A stretch of DNA of 6,272 nucleotides from Methanobacteriota archaeon (GTDB lineage Archaea; Thermoplasmatota; Thermoplasmata; RBG-16-68-12). Positions within the stretch are counted from its first letter, which is position 1; every line of letters begins with the position of its first letter. Both the position numbers and the translations under genes were made by a program. Shown piece after piece: positions 6,178 to 6,272 of the stretch. Location: positions 1 to 6,272 of the forward strand of contig VBLS01000102.1 of the NCBI GenBank assembly GCA_005878635.1. Reading direction: 5' to 3'. The notes under the pieces are model-generated. The model was not told the origin of the DNA. It worked only from the letters and a program-made list of their open reading frames with translations, and did not search any database.

Positions 6178-6272
6178 CTACGAGGGGCCGCGGATGCCGC
6201 GCATCGCGAGGCGCACGTCGATCCACGTCATCTCCGGAGGCTCGACGTCCATTTGCCAGAGCAGCGCGATCA
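6178..6272 (-). CDS. C-terminal 30 codons of an unidentified gene
   Basis: On the - strand an open frame enters from the right edge and ends with TAG (6180-6178). The 30 visible residues include LLWQMDVEPPEMTWIDVRLAM and end in GIRGPS. The mix of acidic, hydrophobic and aromatic residues, with a likely final helix, looks like a genuine protein tail rather than a chance frame, and the convergent arrangement with a 10-base gap repeats the tight packing seen at base 970. I do not recognise the family and assign no function. Confidence 0.6.
   Translation of the reverse strand, partial: IALLWQMDVEPPEMTWIDVRLAMRGIRGPS

Noticed and set aside
1..6272. Mobile element, defence island or CRISPR-like locus
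   Set aside because: No transposase, integrase, terminal repeats, spaced repeat array, nuclease or toxin-antitoxin signature was seen; gene content and packing look like ordinary chromosome.

Overview
The window reads as high-GC archaeal DNA, most plausibly a member of the Thermoplasmatota, although this placement is inferred. Three things point that way. One gene encodes a DUF835 domain, a family known mainly from Euryarchaeota and common in Thermoplasmata, fused behind a multi-pass membrane region. All four complete genes have an AT-rich, TATA-like element centred about 28-33 bases upstream of the start codon and no strong Shine-Dalgarno sequence, which fits archaeal leaderless transcripts. 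Nothing looks like a bacterial -35/-10 promoter or a rho-independent terminator.

Layout from left to right: (1) the 3' half of an M3-family zinc oligopeptidase gene on the + strand, cut by the window edge; (2) on the - strand, a GalE-like extended-SDR sugar-nucleotide epimerase/dehydratase gene whose stop codon overlaps the peptidase stop in a shared CTAG; (3) also on the - strand and upstream of it in transcription, a classical SDR of the retinol-dehydrogenase-like type; (4) a divergent promoter region of about 150 bases; (5) on the + strand, a membrane sensor-like protein (about seven membrane segments, then DUF835, then a further conserved cytosolic domain); (6) a 69-base spacer with TTGAGG repeats and a short hairpin; (7) on the + strand, a Tat-exported surface protein predicted to be a right-handed beta-helix; (8) the last 30 codons of an unidentified - strand gene, ending only 10 bases after the exported protein's stop.

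The genes do not form an obvious pathway. Each complete gene seems to have its own promoter, so this looks like ordinary, tightly packed chromosomal territory rather than a mobile element or defence island. I see no tRNA, rRNA, CRISPR, transposase or phage structural gene. The parts most worth following up are the membrane/DUF835 signalling protein, the Tat-exported beta-helix protein with its virus-like N- and C-terminal modules, and the repeat-bearing promoter between them. I did not find convincing evidence of an undescribed multi-gene system.
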